From: Alteriqipengyuania bathyomarina_B
GTDB taxonomy: Bacteria > Pseudomonadota > Alphaproteobacteria > Sphingomonadales > Sphingomonadaceae
NCBI RefSeq assembly: GCF_038594605.1
Contig: NZ_JBCFZM010000002.1
Span: forward strand, 620,001-684,000
Direction of reading: 5' to 3'
DNA: 64,000 bases
Positions 1-8,905 of this stretch are shown here, in pieces (within the stretch, counting starts at the first letter, position 1; the number at the start of each line of letters is the position of its first letter). The translations under genes and the position numbers were made by a program. The notes below the pieces were generated by a model. It saw nothing but the letters and a program-made list of their open reading frames with translations, ran no database searches and had not been told where the DNA came from.

Positions 1-1
1 C

Positions 2-439
2 GAGGAAGACGCGTTCGGCGAGGCGCGTTCGCTCGCCGCGACCCAGCCGGTCCGCTTCGCCCGCAGGAACGCGCCGCCGATGCTGCTCGCCACGGGCTTC
101 CAGGACGAAACGGTGGATCGCGAGAATTCCAAGGCCCTGTATGACGCGCTGGCTGCCAAGGGCGCGCGAGCGCGCCATGCAGTCTTCAACGACATGGGCC
201 ATAACGGCATCCTGATGACGCTCGCCCAGCCCTTCGGCAATGATCGCTACGGCGACACGCGGGTGAAGGACGCGGTGATCGAGTTTCTGCAGGAACGGGT
301 GCACGAGGCCGCCCGCGAACGGGTCCGCGCAGAGCGGCGCGCGCGCGAAGCACGGGCGCTGCGCGACGAGACCCGCGAGGCGGCGGACGAGGGTGCAGCC
401 GCGCAAGCTTCAGGAGACATTCAGCCCACCGGAGGCTAG
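2..439 (+). CDS. Alpha/beta hydrolase, C-terminal part (cut by window edge)
   Basis: The frame is open from the left edge, so the N-terminal part with the nucleophile elbow lies outside the window. What remains reads like the last third of an alpha/beta hydrolase of the esterase or dipeptidyl-peptidase type. A strand (LLATGFQDETVD) carries what is probably the catalytic acid region, and a GHNGI segment matches the place of the catalytic histidine. A charged, Arg/Glu-rich tail of about 45 residues follows the domain and looks like a disordered or coiled end. It stops 12 bases before an M48 protease gene on the same strand. The substrate cannot be inferred from this fragment. Confidence 0.7.
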   Translation, partial: EEDAFGEARSLAATQPVRFARRNAPPMLLATGFQDETVDRENSKALYDALAAKGARARHAVFNDMGHNGILMTLAQPFGNDRYGDTRVKDAVIEFLQERVHEAARERVRAERRAREARALRDETREAADEGAAAQASGDIQPTGG

Positions 440-451
440 CGTGCAGCCCTA

Positions 452-1831
452 ATGGCGACACTCAACACATCCCTGGCCCGACTTTCCGCGCAGTTTCTTG
501 CGTGCCTGCTCGCGGTTTCGCTGGTGGCACAGCCCGCCATGGCGCAGGGCGTCCTGCGCGATGCCGAAACCGAAGCCCTGTTGCAGGACATGGCCGCACC
601 GCTGGTCGAGGCGGCGGGTCTGCGCCCCGGCAATGTCGATGTCGTTCTCGTCAACGACCCCTCGATCAACGCCTTCGTCGCGGGCGGGCAGGTGGTCTAC
701 ATCCATTCCGGACTCATCAACGCAGCGGGCAGCGCGAACGAGGTTCAGGGCGTGATCGCGCACGAACTGGGCCACATCACTGGCGGTCACGTGATCAGCG
801 GAAGCGAAGGCATGCGCACCGCACAGACCATTTCGATCCTGTCGCTGCTGCTCGGCGTGGCGGCGGCGGTGGCGGGCGGCGGCGATGCGGCAATGGGCGT
901 GATGATGGCCGGGCAGCGCGCGGCGATGGGCAAATATCTGGCGTTCAGCCGGGTGCAGGAATCTGCCGCCGATGCAGCGGGGGCGCAATACCTCTCCGAC
1001 GCCGGCATTTCGGGCAAGGGCTCGCTCGAGTTCTTCGGAACGCTTCTCAACCAGGAATATCGTTACAACCGCAGCCAGAGCGACGAGGCCGCCTTCAACC
1101 GGACCCACCCGCTCTCGGGCGATCGCATCGCACGCCTGCGCGAAGTCTACGAAGTGGACCCTGCGTGGAATACGCCCTCCGATCCCGAGCTCGAGGCTCG
1201 CTTCCAGCGGGTAAAGGCCAAGCTTTTCGGCTATCTGGCCGAGCCGACCCAGACCTTGCGGGCGTATCCGGTGACCGACACCACCGTGCCGGCACGCTAC
1301 GCACGCGCCTACGCCTATCACAAGGATGCCCGGATCGACGCCGCGCTGAGCGAGGCCGACGCCCTCATCGCGACCGATGATACCAACCCCTATTTCCTCG
1401 AACTGCGCGGCCAGGTGCTGCTCGAATCGGGCCGGCCGGCCGAGGCGATCGTGCCACTGCGCAGGGCGACCGAACTGACCGGAGCACAGCCGCTGATCGC
1501 CTCCATGCTGGGTCATGCGCTGATCGCGACCGAAGACCCATCGCACCACGAAGAGGCGGAACAGGTGCTGCGCGCCGCGGTCGCCAAGGACCGGCTCAAT
1601 CCCTTCGCATGGTATCAGCTGGGCGTGGTCTATGCCGCGCGCGGCGACATGCCGCGGGCCCATCTCGCCAGTGCCGAACAGCAGGTGATGACCCACAATT
1701 ATATCGAGGCGCTGCGCAGCGCCCAGCGTGCCGAGGCCGCGCTGCCCGAAGGCTCTGCCGACTGGTTGCGCGCGCAGGATGTGCGGATGCAGGCGCAGGC
1801 CGCGCTCGAAGACGCGCGCGATCGCAGCTGA
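452..1831 (+). CDS. Periplasmic M48 family zinc metalloprotease with TPR repeats (BepA-like)
   Basis: 459 aa. An N-terminal signal peptide (about residues 1-31, ending PAMA-Q) sends it to the periplasm. The zinc motif HELGH is at residues 104-108, with a third ligand glutamate near E170 in an ESAADAAG context, as in M48 peptidases. The region after the HELGH helix is Gly/Ala-rich. The C-terminal half (about 270-459) has helical TPR-like repeats. This domain order matches BepA/YfgC, which in E. coli assists or degrades outer-membrane proteins; that role is inferred here. It leads a tight operon with a DsbA-like protein and a second M48 protease, which supports an envelope quality-control role. 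The ATG was chosen because it gives a complete signal peptide. Confidence 0.9.
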   Translation: MATLNTSLARLSAQFLACLLAVSLVAQPAMAQGVLRDAETEALLQDMAAPLVEAAGLRPGNVDVVLVNDPSINAFVAGGQVVYIHSGLINAAGSANEVQGVIAHELGHITGGHVISGSEGMRTAQTISILSLLLGVAAAVAGGGDAAMGVMMAGQRAAMGKYLAFSRVQESAADAAGAQYLSDAGISGKGSLEFFGTLLNQEYRYNRSQSDEAAFNRTHPLSGDRIARLREVYEVDPAWNTPSDPELEARFQRVKAKLFGYLAEPTQTLRAYPVTDTTVPARYARAYAYHKDARIDAALSEADALIATDDTNPYFLELRGQVLLESGRPAEAIVPLRRATELTGAQPLIASMLGHALIATEDPSHHEEAEQVLRAAVAKDRLNPFAWYQLGVVYAARGDMPRAHLASAEQQVMTHNYIEALRSAQRAEAALPEGSADWLRAQDVRMQAQAALEDARDRS

Positions 1832-1844
1832 GGGAGCCGCCGTG

Positions 1845-2564
1845 ATGAGGGAGAATATCCTGCGCGGGCTCGCCGTGTTCGCGCTCGCCCTGCTGGGCGG
1901 GCTGGTGGGTGCCGGCCTGTTTACCGCGACCGGTATCGGGAGCCGCTGGGCCGACCGGCAGACTGAGGCTTTCCTGCTCGAAAATCCCGAAATGCTCCAG
2001 CACATGGCGCAGGAACTGCAGGCGCGCGATGCGCAGGCGCGGCTGGCGGCAGCGGGCGACGAATGGCGCGAGCCCTTCCCCGGCGCCGTTCTCGGCAACC
2101 CCGAGGGCAGCCGCACTCTGTACGAATTTTCCGACTATAATTGCGGCTATTGCCGGATGAGCCAGGCGCATGTCGACGAATTGGTCGCAAGCGACCCCGA
2201 ACTGCGCGTCGTGATCAAGGAATGGCCGATCTTCGAAGGCAGCGATGTTTCGGCTCGCATGGCGCTCGCCGCTGCGAAGCAGGGCAAGTATGCCGCCTTC
2301 CACCGCGCACTGTTCGAAGCGGAAGTCGCGGACGAGGCAGCGATTGCGCGCGCCGGGCAAGCCGCCGGACTCGACATGGATCGCGCGCGCGAAGACGCCG
2401 CCTCGCAGGATGTGACGATGGAACTGATGCGCAATTCCTTGCTGGCGGAAGAGCTGGGCTTCACCGGCACCCCCGCCTGGATCACCGGGAACCGCATCCT
2501 CAACGGTGCGCAGGGCACCGACGCGCTGGCGAAGGCGATTGCGGACGCAGCGGAGCCGTCGTGA
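1845..2564 (+). CDS. DsbA family thiol:disulfide oxidoreductase
   Basis: 239 aa. A single hydrophobic N-terminal segment (about residues 8-28) acts as signal peptide or membrane anchor. It is followed by a short helical region typical of ScsC/BdbD-like proteins (LLENPEMLQHMAQEL), then a thioredoxin fold with CGYC at residues 100-103. A cis-proline loop follows late in the domain (FTGTPAWI). It probably oxidises or isomerises disulfides in the periplasm. The start is either GTG 1842 or ATG 1845. The ATG is preferred because it lies 8 bases after GGGAG. The gene follows the M48-TPR gene by 13 bases and overlaps the next protease gene by GTGA, so the three are probably co-translated. Confidence 0.88.
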   Translation: MRENILRGLAVFALALLGGLVGAGLFTATGIGSRWADRQTEAFLLENPEMLQHMAQELQARDAQARLAAAGDEWREPFPGAVLGNPEGSRTLYEFSDYNCGYCRMSQAHVDELVASDPELRVVIKEWPIFEGSDVSARMALAAAKQGKYAAFHRALFEAEVADEAAIARAGQAAGLDMDRAREDAASQDVTMELMRNSLLAEELGFTGTPAWITGNRILNGAQGTDALAKAIADAAEPS

Positions 2565-3586
2565 CCCGCCGGAGCGTGGCGGCGGCGCTGTCCGCCCTGG
2601 CCCTCACCGTACCAATGCTGGTCGCCGGAACGGGCGATGCCCGGGCCCAAACCGGTCAAGCCCTCCCCCCTATGGCTGCATCGCGCTCGCCCTTGCCGAC
2701 AGAAGTGGTCGAACTGCGCGCCAAGGATGCGCGCGTGTTGACGCTGGGCTATCGCCTGGTGACCGGGAATGCGCGCTTCTGCGAGGATCGGACCTATTCC
2801 GCCGGCCTGCTGCTGCACGACATGGCAACCTATGGCAGCGGGGCGACGCTGCGCACAATGCTGGGGCTGACCGGCGATATCGGCGTGCAGGCGCTGGTGG
2901 CAGGCGGCCCGGCGCAGCGCGCAGGCCTGAGGGTTGACGATACCGTGGTCGCGATCGGCGAGATGGTATTCGCCGATATTCCCGCCAATGGCGCCAAACC
3001 GTGGGAGCGGATCGAAACGATCCGCGCCGAGGCCGAGCGTCTGCTGGCCACCACGGGCACGCTGCCCGTCACCCTCATGCGCTCGGGCGCGCCCGTCACG
3101 CTCACCATCGAAGGCGTGCCCGCCTGCGCCAGCCGGTTCGAGATCGGCGAGGGAGATCGCGCGGTCGCGGACGGGCACCGCATCGTGATCGGCCCCGATT
3201 TCGCGGGCGTCGATTATCCCGACCCGCTGCTCGCCGCGGTGCTCGCGCACGAGCTGGCGCACAACGTGCTCAAGCACCGCGCCTGGCACGAGGCCAATGG
3301 CGGGCGCAAGCGGGCGAGCGTGCGCCTGACCGAGCGTGAGGCCGACCGCCTGATGCCCTGGCTGCTCGTCAATGCCGGGTTCGACCCGGCTGCGGCGAGC
3401 CGGTTCATGCACCGCTGGGGCCCGCGCCATGGCGGCTGGATCTTCCGCGACCGTAGCCACGATGGATGGGACGAGCGCGCCGAATTCATCGAAGCGGAAT
3501 TTGCGCCGATCGTGGCCAGTCGCGCAGCGGACGGCACCGTCGACTGGTCGCGGCATTTCCGGCGGACCGCGTTGCCTGCCGACTAG
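2561..3586 (+). CDS. M48 family metalloprotease with a PDZ-like domain
   Basis: 341 aa from a GTG start that overlaps the previous stop (GTGA). Signal peptide about residues 1-29 (ending DARA-Q). A PDZ-like segment lies at about 110-185, with the typical stretch around GGPAQRAGLRVDDTVVAIG. The zinc site HELAH is at residues 230-234, and EREAD near 258-262 supplies the third ligand. A PDZ domain N-terminal to an M48 core is seen in secreted bacterial peptidases of uncertain substrate. Its place behind a TPR-type M48 protease and a disulfide oxidoreductase suggests joint action on misfolded or cysteine-containing envelope proteins, which is inference. Its TAG stop shares a CTAG palindrome with the stop of the convergent HD-domain gene. 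Confidence 0.82.
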   Translation: MTRRSVAAALSALALTVPMLVAGTGDARAQTGQALPPMAASRSPLPTEVVELRAKDARVLTLGYRLVTGNARFCEDRTYSAGLLLHDMATYGSGATLRTMLGLTGDIGVQALVAGGPAQRAGLRVDDTVVAIGEMVFADIPANGAKPWERIETIRAEAERLLATTGTLPVTLMRSGAPVTLTIEGVPACASRFEIGEGDRAVADGHRIVIGPDFAGVDYPDPLLAAVLAHELAHNVLKHRAWHEANGGRKRASVRLTEREADRLMPWLLVNAGFDPAAASRFMHRWGPRHGGWIFRDRSHDGWDERAEFIEAEFAPIVASRAADGTVDWSRHFRRTALPAD

Positions 3587-4197
3587 GCAGCGTCTTCGTC
3601 GAGCGCCTTGGCATAGGGCGAGGCGAGCGGCCTCGCCATCACCCGCCGGACCATCGGCTCGAAAAACTCCAGCGGTTCGCTGTCGTAGTCGGGATCGAAC
3701 GCCGCCTGATCGTACGTCTCGCAGAAATGCTTGCACGCTTCGTAATGCGGATGATCGCGGAACGCCTCGCGCGCGTCCTTGTCCATGCCGAGGAAGTGGA
3801 AGTAGTAATATCCCTGGAAGGCGCCGTGGTTCTGGCAGATCCAGTGCACTTCCTCGCTTACGAACGGCTTGATGATCGCGGCAGCGACTTCGGGGTGATT
3901 ATAACTGCCCAGCGTGTCGCCGATATCGTGGAGCAGCGCCATTACCACATAGCGTTCGTCACGCCCGTCGCGATGCGCACGGGTCGCGGTTTGCAGCGAA
4001 TGTTCCAGCCGACAAACCGGGAAACCGCCGAAATCGCCGTCGAGCAGCTTGAGGTGGTCGAGCACCCTGTCGGGCAGCCCCTTGGCGAAAGCGCGGTATT
4101 CGCTGCCGATGATCGCCCAATCCTCGGCCGTCCCTTCCTTCATCTCGCGGAATTTGGCGCGCTCGGCGACCGAGTGAAGCGTATCGGCAGGTTGCAT
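3583..4197 (-). CDS. HD-domain protein (PhnZ/MIOX-like fold candidate)
   Basis: 204 aa. Candidate metal ligands are H66 in an EHSLQTA context, H90-D91 in LLHDIGDTLG, and histidines near 118 and 124 (VHWICQNHG). This is the pattern of HD-domain enzymes. Small soluble HD proteins of this size include phosphohydrolases and the mixed-valent di-iron oxygenases PhnZ and MIOX. The second half is rich in Tyr, Phe and His. I cannot choose between hydrolase and oxygenase from sequence alone, and no phosphonate genes lie nearby. The start is supported by AGGAGAG just upstream. It is monocistronic and convergent with the M48-PDZ gene, with overlapping stops. Confidence 0.7.
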   Translation of the reverse strand: MQPADTLHSVAERAKFREMKEGTAEDWAIIGSEYRAFAKGLPDRVLDHLKLLDGDFGGFPVCRLEHSLQTATRAHRDGRDERYVVMALLHDIGDTLGSYNHPEVAAAIIKPFVSEEVHWICQNHGAFQGYYYFHFLGMDKDAREAFRDHPHYEACKHFCETYDQAAFDPDYDSEPLEFFEPMVRRVMARPLASPYAKALDEDAA

Positions 4198-4286
4198 CTC
4201 TCTCTCCTTGGCGCAGGAAACTAACCGATGGCCGCGTTGTGCGCAAAAGTTTGTGAGATTGTGCCGCCTTGCGCTAAAGCACGCGG

Positions 4287-5546
4287 ATGATGGCCGTGCT
4301 GCCCTCCCGCCCCGCGCCCTTCTTCGCGAACAAGAATCGCGCCTTCTGGAACCTGCAATTTGCAGGCTGGGGCGGCGCGATGGTGCTGCGCAGTGTGCAG
4401 GGCCTCGCCAACGGGCAGGGCCTGGGCTTCCTGATGCTGGTGCTGATCGCCACGGTGATGAGCTTCTCGCTCAGCCTGTTGCTGTCGGTCGTCTACCGCA
4501 ATCTGATCGGGCGCCCGCCGCTGGTGACGTGGGGCTTCACCGCGCTTGCGCTGGCAGCGGCAGTCAGCATGCAGGTGCTGATCGAGGCATGGGTCGCCGG
4601 GCTGTATTATTCCGACCGCGAGACGACGCTGACGCAGCTCTTCTTCCTCTACCTGTCGGTCGAGCTGCCGCTGCTGGGCGCGTGGACGGGGCTGTATTAC
4701 GCGATCAACTATTTTCTCCAGCTGGAAGAGCAGGCCGACCGGCTCGAACGGCTCGAAGCGCAGGCGACGAGCGCGCAACTGGCGATGCTGCGTTATCAGC
4801 TGAACCCGCACTTCCTGTTCAACACGCTCAATTCGATCAGCACGCTGGTTCTGCTGAAGGAAACGGTGCCCGCCAACGCGATGCTCACCCGCCTTTCGCG
4901 CTTCCTGCGGCATACCCTGATTTCGCAGCCCGGCGGGATGGTGACTGTCGAGCAGGAGGTCGAGACGCTGAAGCTCTATCTCGATATCGAACGGATGCGG
5001 TTCGAGGAGCGGTTGCAGACCGAATTCGACATCGCCGATGAGGCGGCCGAGGCGTGCCTGCCCTCGCTGCTGCTGCAGCCGCTGGTCGAGAATGCGATCA
5101 AATATGCGGTTTCGCCACTGGAAGAAGGCGCGAAGATCTCGCTCTCGGCGCAGCTTTCGGGATCGCGATTGCGGCTGGTCGTGTCGGACACCGGGCCGGG
5201 GCTCAAGTCGCCGCTGGAATCCACGCGGATGGACCTGCCGCAAAGCGCCAGCCCCGATTCGACCGGCGTCGGCCTCGCCAATATCCGCGACCGGCTGGCG
5301 CAGGCCTATGGCGCCGAGCACCTGTTCGAGATCCGCTCGCCCGAAAAGGGCGGCTTCATGGTCATCATCGAAATCCCGTTCGAGCGCGAGGGCGAGGACG
5401 AGGAAACCGCGCTGGCCGTGCCCCCGCCCGAATTGACGACCCATCCTTCCCTGCGCGAAGGTGCGCGCCATATCGGGCAGGGATACGGGAAACACGATAC
5501 GGACCTGCCCGTTGATGCACCGGCGTACCCCCGCGCCATAGGATAG
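4287..5546 (+). CDS. LytS/AlgZ-type sensor histidine kinase
   Basis: 419 aa. About four transmembrane segments (residues 25-150) are followed by a short coiled linker (EEQADRLERLEAQ). The His_kinase domain has the phospho-acceptor H175 in an LNPHFLFNTLN motif. The ATP-binding domain has an N box (LLQPLVENAIKYA) and a DTGPGL G1 box. It has no extracellular sensor domain beyond the membrane helices. The partner is the LytTR response regulator 7 bases downstream. The pair resembles the LytSR/AlgZR type, and the signal is unknown. The last 45 residues after the kinase core are polar and look unstructured. Confidence 0.9.
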   Translation: MMAVLPSRPAPFFANKNRAFWNLQFAGWGGAMVLRSVQGLANGQGLGFLMLVLIATVMSFSLSLLLSVVYRNLIGRPPLVTWGFTALALAAAVSMQVLIEAWVAGLYYSDRETTLTQLFFLYLSVELPLLGAWTGLYYAINYFLQLEEQADRLERLEAQATSAQLAMLRYQLNPHFLFNTLNSISTLVLLKETVPANAMLTRLSRFLRHTLISQPGGMVTVEQEVETLKLYLDIERMRFEERLQTEFDIADEAAEACLPSLLLQPLVENAIKYAVSPLEEGAKISLSAQLSGSRLRLVVSDTGPGLKSPLESTRMDLPQSASPDSTGVGLANIRDRLAQAYGAEHLFEIRSPEKGGFMVIIEIPFEREGEDEETALAVPPPELTTHPSLREGARHIGQGYGKHDTDLPVDAPAYPRAIG

Positions 5547-5553
5547 TGACAAA

Positions 5554-6351
5554 ATGACCATCAAGACGATCATCGTAGACGACGAGAAACTGGCAATTCA
5601 GGGCCTTCAACTGAGGCTGGAGCCGTTCGACGACGTGGAAGTGATCGACACCTGCTCCAACGGGCGCGAGGCGATCCGCAAGATCAAGACGTTGCGGCCC
5701 GACCTCGTGTTTCTCGACATCCAGATGCCCGGGTTCGACGGCTTCGGCGTGGTCCAGGGCGTGATGGACATCGAACCGCCGCTGTTCGTCTTCGTCACCG
5801 CCTACCAGGAACACGCGATCCGGGCCTTCCAGGCCAATGCGCTGCATTACCTGATGAAGCCGGTCGACGAGGACAAGCTGGCCGACGTAATCGAACGGGT
5901 GCGGCAGCGCATGAACGAGAAGCGCGGCGCGGACGAGGCGGAAAAGCTGATGAACGTGCTGGCCGAGGTGGCCCCCGAAACCGCCGAGGGCCTGCAGGAA
6001 GGCGCCGCCGACGGCGCCGACCGCTTCGAAAAGCTGCTCAACGTCAAGGACCGGGGCAAGATCTTCCGCGTGGAAGTCGACTCGATCGAGCATATCGAGG
6101 CTGCCGGCGATTACATGTGCATCTACACCGGCGACAATTCGCTGATCCTGCGCGAGACGATGAAGGATCTGGAACGCCGGCTCGATCCGCGCAAGTTCCA
6201 GCGCGTCCACCGCTCCACCATCGTCAATCTCGATCAGGTGCGACAGGTGAAGCCGCATACCAATGGCGAGTGCTTCCTCGTGCTGGGATCGGGCGCCGAG
6301 GTGAAGGTATCGCGCAGTTACCGCGACGTGGTCGCGCGCTTCGTGCATTGA
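5554..6351 (+). CDS. LytTR-family response regulator
   Basis: 265 aa. The receiver domain spans residues 1-120, with acidic pair D9/D10, phosphorylation site D55 (LVFLDIQMPG) and the K of the LMKPV motif. After a linker of about 45 residues comes a LytTR DNA-binding domain (about 160-262) with the typical FQRVHRSTIVNLDQV stretch. It is the cognate partner of the kinase immediately upstream. LytTR regulators bind pairs of short direct repeats. I did not find a convincing target site in the 90-base gap ahead of the operon. Confidence 0.92.
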   Translation: MTIKTIIVDDEKLAIQGLQLRLEPFDDVEVIDTCSNGREAIRKIKTLRPDLVFLDIQMPGFDGFGVVQGVMDIEPPLFVFVTAYQEHAIRAFQANALHYLMKPVDEDKLADVIERVRQRMNEKRGADEAEKLMNVLAEVAPETAEGLQEGAADGADRFEKLLNVKDRGKIFRVEVDSIEHIEAAGDYMCIYTGDNSLILRETMKDLERRLDPRKFQRVHRSTIVNLDQVRQVKPHTNGECFLVLGSGAEVKVSRSYRDVVARFVH

Positions 6352-6457
6352 TTTTCTCGTTCGTGGCAGTTCGCTAGCGGCGAAGGCCTCCACGGTGGCG
6401 GCCTGATGGCCGTCGGGCAGTCGCCCTCTGGCTGCCGCGACCAGGATTGGATTTGGT

Positions 6458-7321
6458 GTGGGTTTTCAGCTTCAAGGATTCGATCTCGACGCCTTCGTGC
6501 GTGACACGCTGGCTGAGGATCTTGGGCAAGGCCTGCCCGGCGGCGGCCACGATGTGACCAGCGAAGCGGTCATCCCAGAGGATGCGCGCTTTTCCGGCGT
6601 GATGGACAGCCGTGATCCGATCGCGGTCGCGGGGCTGCCGATTGCTGCGGCGTTCTTCCGCGCGCTTGATCCCGGTTGTACCATCGAACAGCTGGTCGAA
6701 GACGGCGCGCAGGTGGCACCCGGCACCGACCTGATGCGGATCGAAGGCAATGCCCGCGCGCTGCTCACCGCAGAGCGCGCTGCCCTCAACACGGTGCAGC
6801 ACCTGTCGGGCATCGCGACTCTCGTGCGATCCTACGTCGAGCAGATGGATAATCCGGCGTGCACCCTGCTCGATACGCGCAAGACGCTACCCGGCCTGCG
6901 CCATCTCGAAAAATACGCGGTTCGCATGGGCGGGGGCAGCAACCACCGGATGGGCCTGTGGGACGCGGCAATGATCAAGGACAACCACGTCGCGGTCGCC
7001 GGATCGGTGGGAGAAGCGGTGCGGCGGGCGCGCGATGCGGGCGTGGCCGAGATCATCTGCGAGGTCGACCGGATCGGCCAGATCGAGCCTGCGCTGGCCG
7101 CCGGGGCGACCCGCCTGTTGCTCGACAACATGGACCCGCCGACGCTGCGCGATGCCGTCTCTATCGTGGCTGGCCGCGTGCCGACCGAGGCGAGCGGCGG
7201 GATCGATCTCGACACGATCGCTGCCAAGGCGGCTACCGGCGTCGATTATGTTTCGGTCGGGCGGCTCACGCAAAGCGCGCCCGCGGCGGATATCGGGCTG
7301 GATTTCACCACTTTGGCATAA
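6458..7321 (+). CDS. nadC: Nicotinate-nucleotide pyrophosphorylase (quinolinate phosphoribosyltransferase)
   Basis: 287 aa. It catalyses quinolinate plus PRPP to nicotinate mononucleotide, CO2 and PPi in de novo NAD synthesis. The family signature is clear: LLTAERAALNTVQHLSGIATL, then TRKTLPGLRHLEKYA, GGGSNHRMGL and IKDNHV, with the C-terminal barrel strands LLLDNM and SGGID. Length is normal. The start is a GTG with the weak upstream purine stretch AGGAT. nadA and nadB are not in the window. A small membrane-protein gene follows closely and may be co-transcribed. Confidence 0.95.
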   Translation: MGFQLQGFDLDAFVRDTLAEDLGQGLPGGGHDVTSEAVIPEDARFSGVMDSRDPIAVAGLPIAAAFFRALDPGCTIEQLVEDGAQVAPGTDLMRIEGNARALLTAERAALNTVQHLSGIATLVRSYVEQMDNPACTLLDTRKTLPGLRHLEKYAVRMGGGSNHRMGLWDAAMIKDNHVAVAGSVGEAVRRARDAGVAEIICEVDRIGQIEPALAAGATRLLLDNMDPPTLRDAVSIVAGRVPTEASGGIDLDTIAAKAATGVDYVSVGRLTQSAPAADIGLDFTTLA

Positions 7322-7385
7322 TCGCTGGCTTGCGGGCGAGGCCACCATGCGCCACTTTGGCCGGGCAACGGCAAGGGGCGCGCCA

Positions 7386-7847
7386 GTGAAACCGCAATCG
7401 ATCAAATTGTTCGACTATTTCTATCTCGGGTCGATGTTCCTCGGAGTGCTGGCATTCATCACCGGCTACCGCACGGCGAAGGCGGAGCTGGCCGCGCAAA
7501 CCGCCGAAGCGGGCGTCTCGATTCCCCCTGAAACGCTGATCGCCGGCTATGCGCTGGGCGCGCTCGTGTGCCTTGCGCTATGGTTCTTCGTGTCCGCGCA
7601 GCGGAGCAACATCGCCAAGTGGCTGATCGTGCTCCTGTTTCTCGTCTCGCTCATCTCGCTCGGCGACTATCTCGCGGGGCCCATGCCGCTTTCGGAGATT
7701 TACGGCCTGGCTTCCATCATTGCCTACGCGGTCGCCGTCGGCCTGCTGTTTCGCAGCGACGCGGCACGCTGGCTGGACGAGAGCAAGGGCGGCGCCGCTG
7801 CGAAGCGGACAGGCGATAGTGCGTCGGAAGATGCGCCTCCCGTCTGA
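7386..7847 (+). CDS. Small integral membrane protein of unknown function
   Basis: About 153 aa from the GTG start chosen here, which lies 4 bases after AGGGG. An in-frame ATG at 7347 would add 13 residues that look less natural. Four hydrophobic segments of 18-22 residues are visible (FYLGSMFLGVLAF, AGYALGALVCLALWFF, WLIVLLFLVSLISL, and the IIAYAVAVGLLF region), with a charged C-terminal tail. I do not recognise the family. It sits 64 bases after nadC and just before a secreted RNase T2. Confidence 0.6.
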   Translation: MKPQSIKLFDYFYLGSMFLGVLAFITGYRTAKAELAAQTAEAGVSIPPETLIAGYALGALVCLALWFFVSAQRSNIAKWLIVLLFLVSLISLGDYLAGPMPLSEIYGLASIIAYAVAVGLLFRSDAARWLDESKGGAAAKRTGDSASEDAPPV

Positions 7848-7848
7848 C

Positions 7849-8562
7849 ATGAGACTGCGCGCCGGCCTGGGGCTGGCATTCGCGATGGCGGCTCTTGTGC
7901 CCTCTGGCGCGATGGCGCAAAGTTACCAGTGCAGCGCCCCCGGCAGCGTATCGGTGCCGAGCATTGCCCGCGACGGGCCGAGCCGGACCATGCCCACGAC
8001 GGGCTATGTGCTGGCCCTGAGCTGGAGCCCGGAATTCTGCCGCACCCGCACCGATTCGCCGCGCCATGCGCGCCAGTGCTCGGGCCTCGGTGGGAGCTTC
8101 GGGCTGATTGTCCACGGGCTATGGCCGCAAGGGGCTCGCAGTTGGCCGCAATGGTGCGCAACGCGGCGAGCGCGCCCCACCGGCGCCCAACTCGCCCGCC
8201 AGATGTGCGTCCAGCCCTCGGCCAGCCTCGCGATGCGGCAATGGGCCAAGCACGGCAGCTGCCTGACCGACACGCCCGACCGCTATTTCCGGATAACCCG
8301 CATCCTCCACCGCAGCCTCGACTGGCCCGACCTCGACCGCCTCTCGCGCAAGGAGGGGCTCACTGCGGGCGATATCCGCGAGGCATGGATGCAGGCCAAC
8401 ACCAACTGGCGGCCCGAGATGATCGGCGTCGTGCTCAACGAGCGCGGCTGGCTGGAAGAACTGCGGCTCTGCTACGGGCGCGACTGGATGCCTGCTGCGT
8501 GCAAGCCTTCGGCACGGGGCGCGGCGGACGATGCTCCGGCGAAGATATGGCGGGGGCTTTAG
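7849..8562 (+). CDS. Secreted ribonuclease T2 family protein
   Basis: 237 aa. Signal peptide (about 1-24, ending GAMA-Q). The two conserved active-site blocks of RNase T2 are present: HGLWPQG (CAS I) and an MRQWAKHGSC block (CAS II) with the catalytic His and Lys. Several cysteines are placed as in secreted T2 enzymes. These endonucleases cut single-stranded RNA through 2',3'-cyclic intermediates. In bacteria they work in the periplasm or outside the cell, often for nutrient salvage. An in-frame ATG at 7831 is possible, but ATG 7849 gives the cleaner signal peptide. Confidence 0.9.
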   Translation: MRLRAGLGLAFAMAALVPSGAMAQSYQCSAPGSVSVPSIARDGPSRTMPTTGYVLALSWSPEFCRTRTDSPRHARQCSGLGGSFGLIVHGLWPQGARSWPQWCATRRARPTGAQLARQMCVQPSASLAMRQWAKHGSCLTDTPDRYFRITRILHRSLDWPDLDRLSRKEGLTAGDIREAWMQANTNWRPEMIGVVLNERGWLEELRLCYGRDWMPAACKPSARGAADDAPAKIWRGL

Positions 8563-8587
8563 CCGAGTGGCTCAAAAGAGATCGACG

Positions 8588-8905
8588 TCATGCCCGCACG
8601 AAGCGCAGTGATTCGTCAGCGGCCAACTCACCGGGAATATCGGCGTAATCGCCGAATAGAAACGATCCCCGCATTCTGGGCATCGTATTCGTAGCGTTGC
8701 GTAAAGTCCGATCGCAAAGCCAGTCAGCATCAATATCGGCCCAAGTGTAAAAAGGGAGCAGCACGAAAACCGTTGTGATTCCGGTATTCGGTCGAGGAAT
8801 GCCTACCATGATCGTTAGCGGGAAAAGCAAAATCACACCGTAGGACGCCCAGCTCATCAGTCGGCTGGTCCTGCGAATATGGCCTTCGGAATGCCGCATC
8901 TTCAT
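8588..8905 (-). CDS. Small membrane protein of unknown function
   Basis: 105 aa. One or two hydrophobic segments (residues 19-38 and 43-56) and a polar C-terminal tail. The start is well supported by GGGGAGG three to eight bases upstream. The first codons overlap the end of tadA by 4 bases, so it is probably translated with tadA. Base composition is lower in GC than the neighbours, which may mean recent arrival or relaxed selection. No family recognised. Confidence 0.55.
   Translation of the reverse strand: MKMRHSEGHIRRTSRLMSWASYGVILLFPLTIMVGIPRPNTGITTVFVLLPFYTWADIDADWLCDRTLRNATNTMPRMRGSFLFGDYADIPGELAADESLRFVRA

Noticed and set aside
449..2116. Long open frame on the minus strand
   Set aside because: Antisense to the M48-TPR protease and DsbA-like genes, no start support and no recognisable domain.
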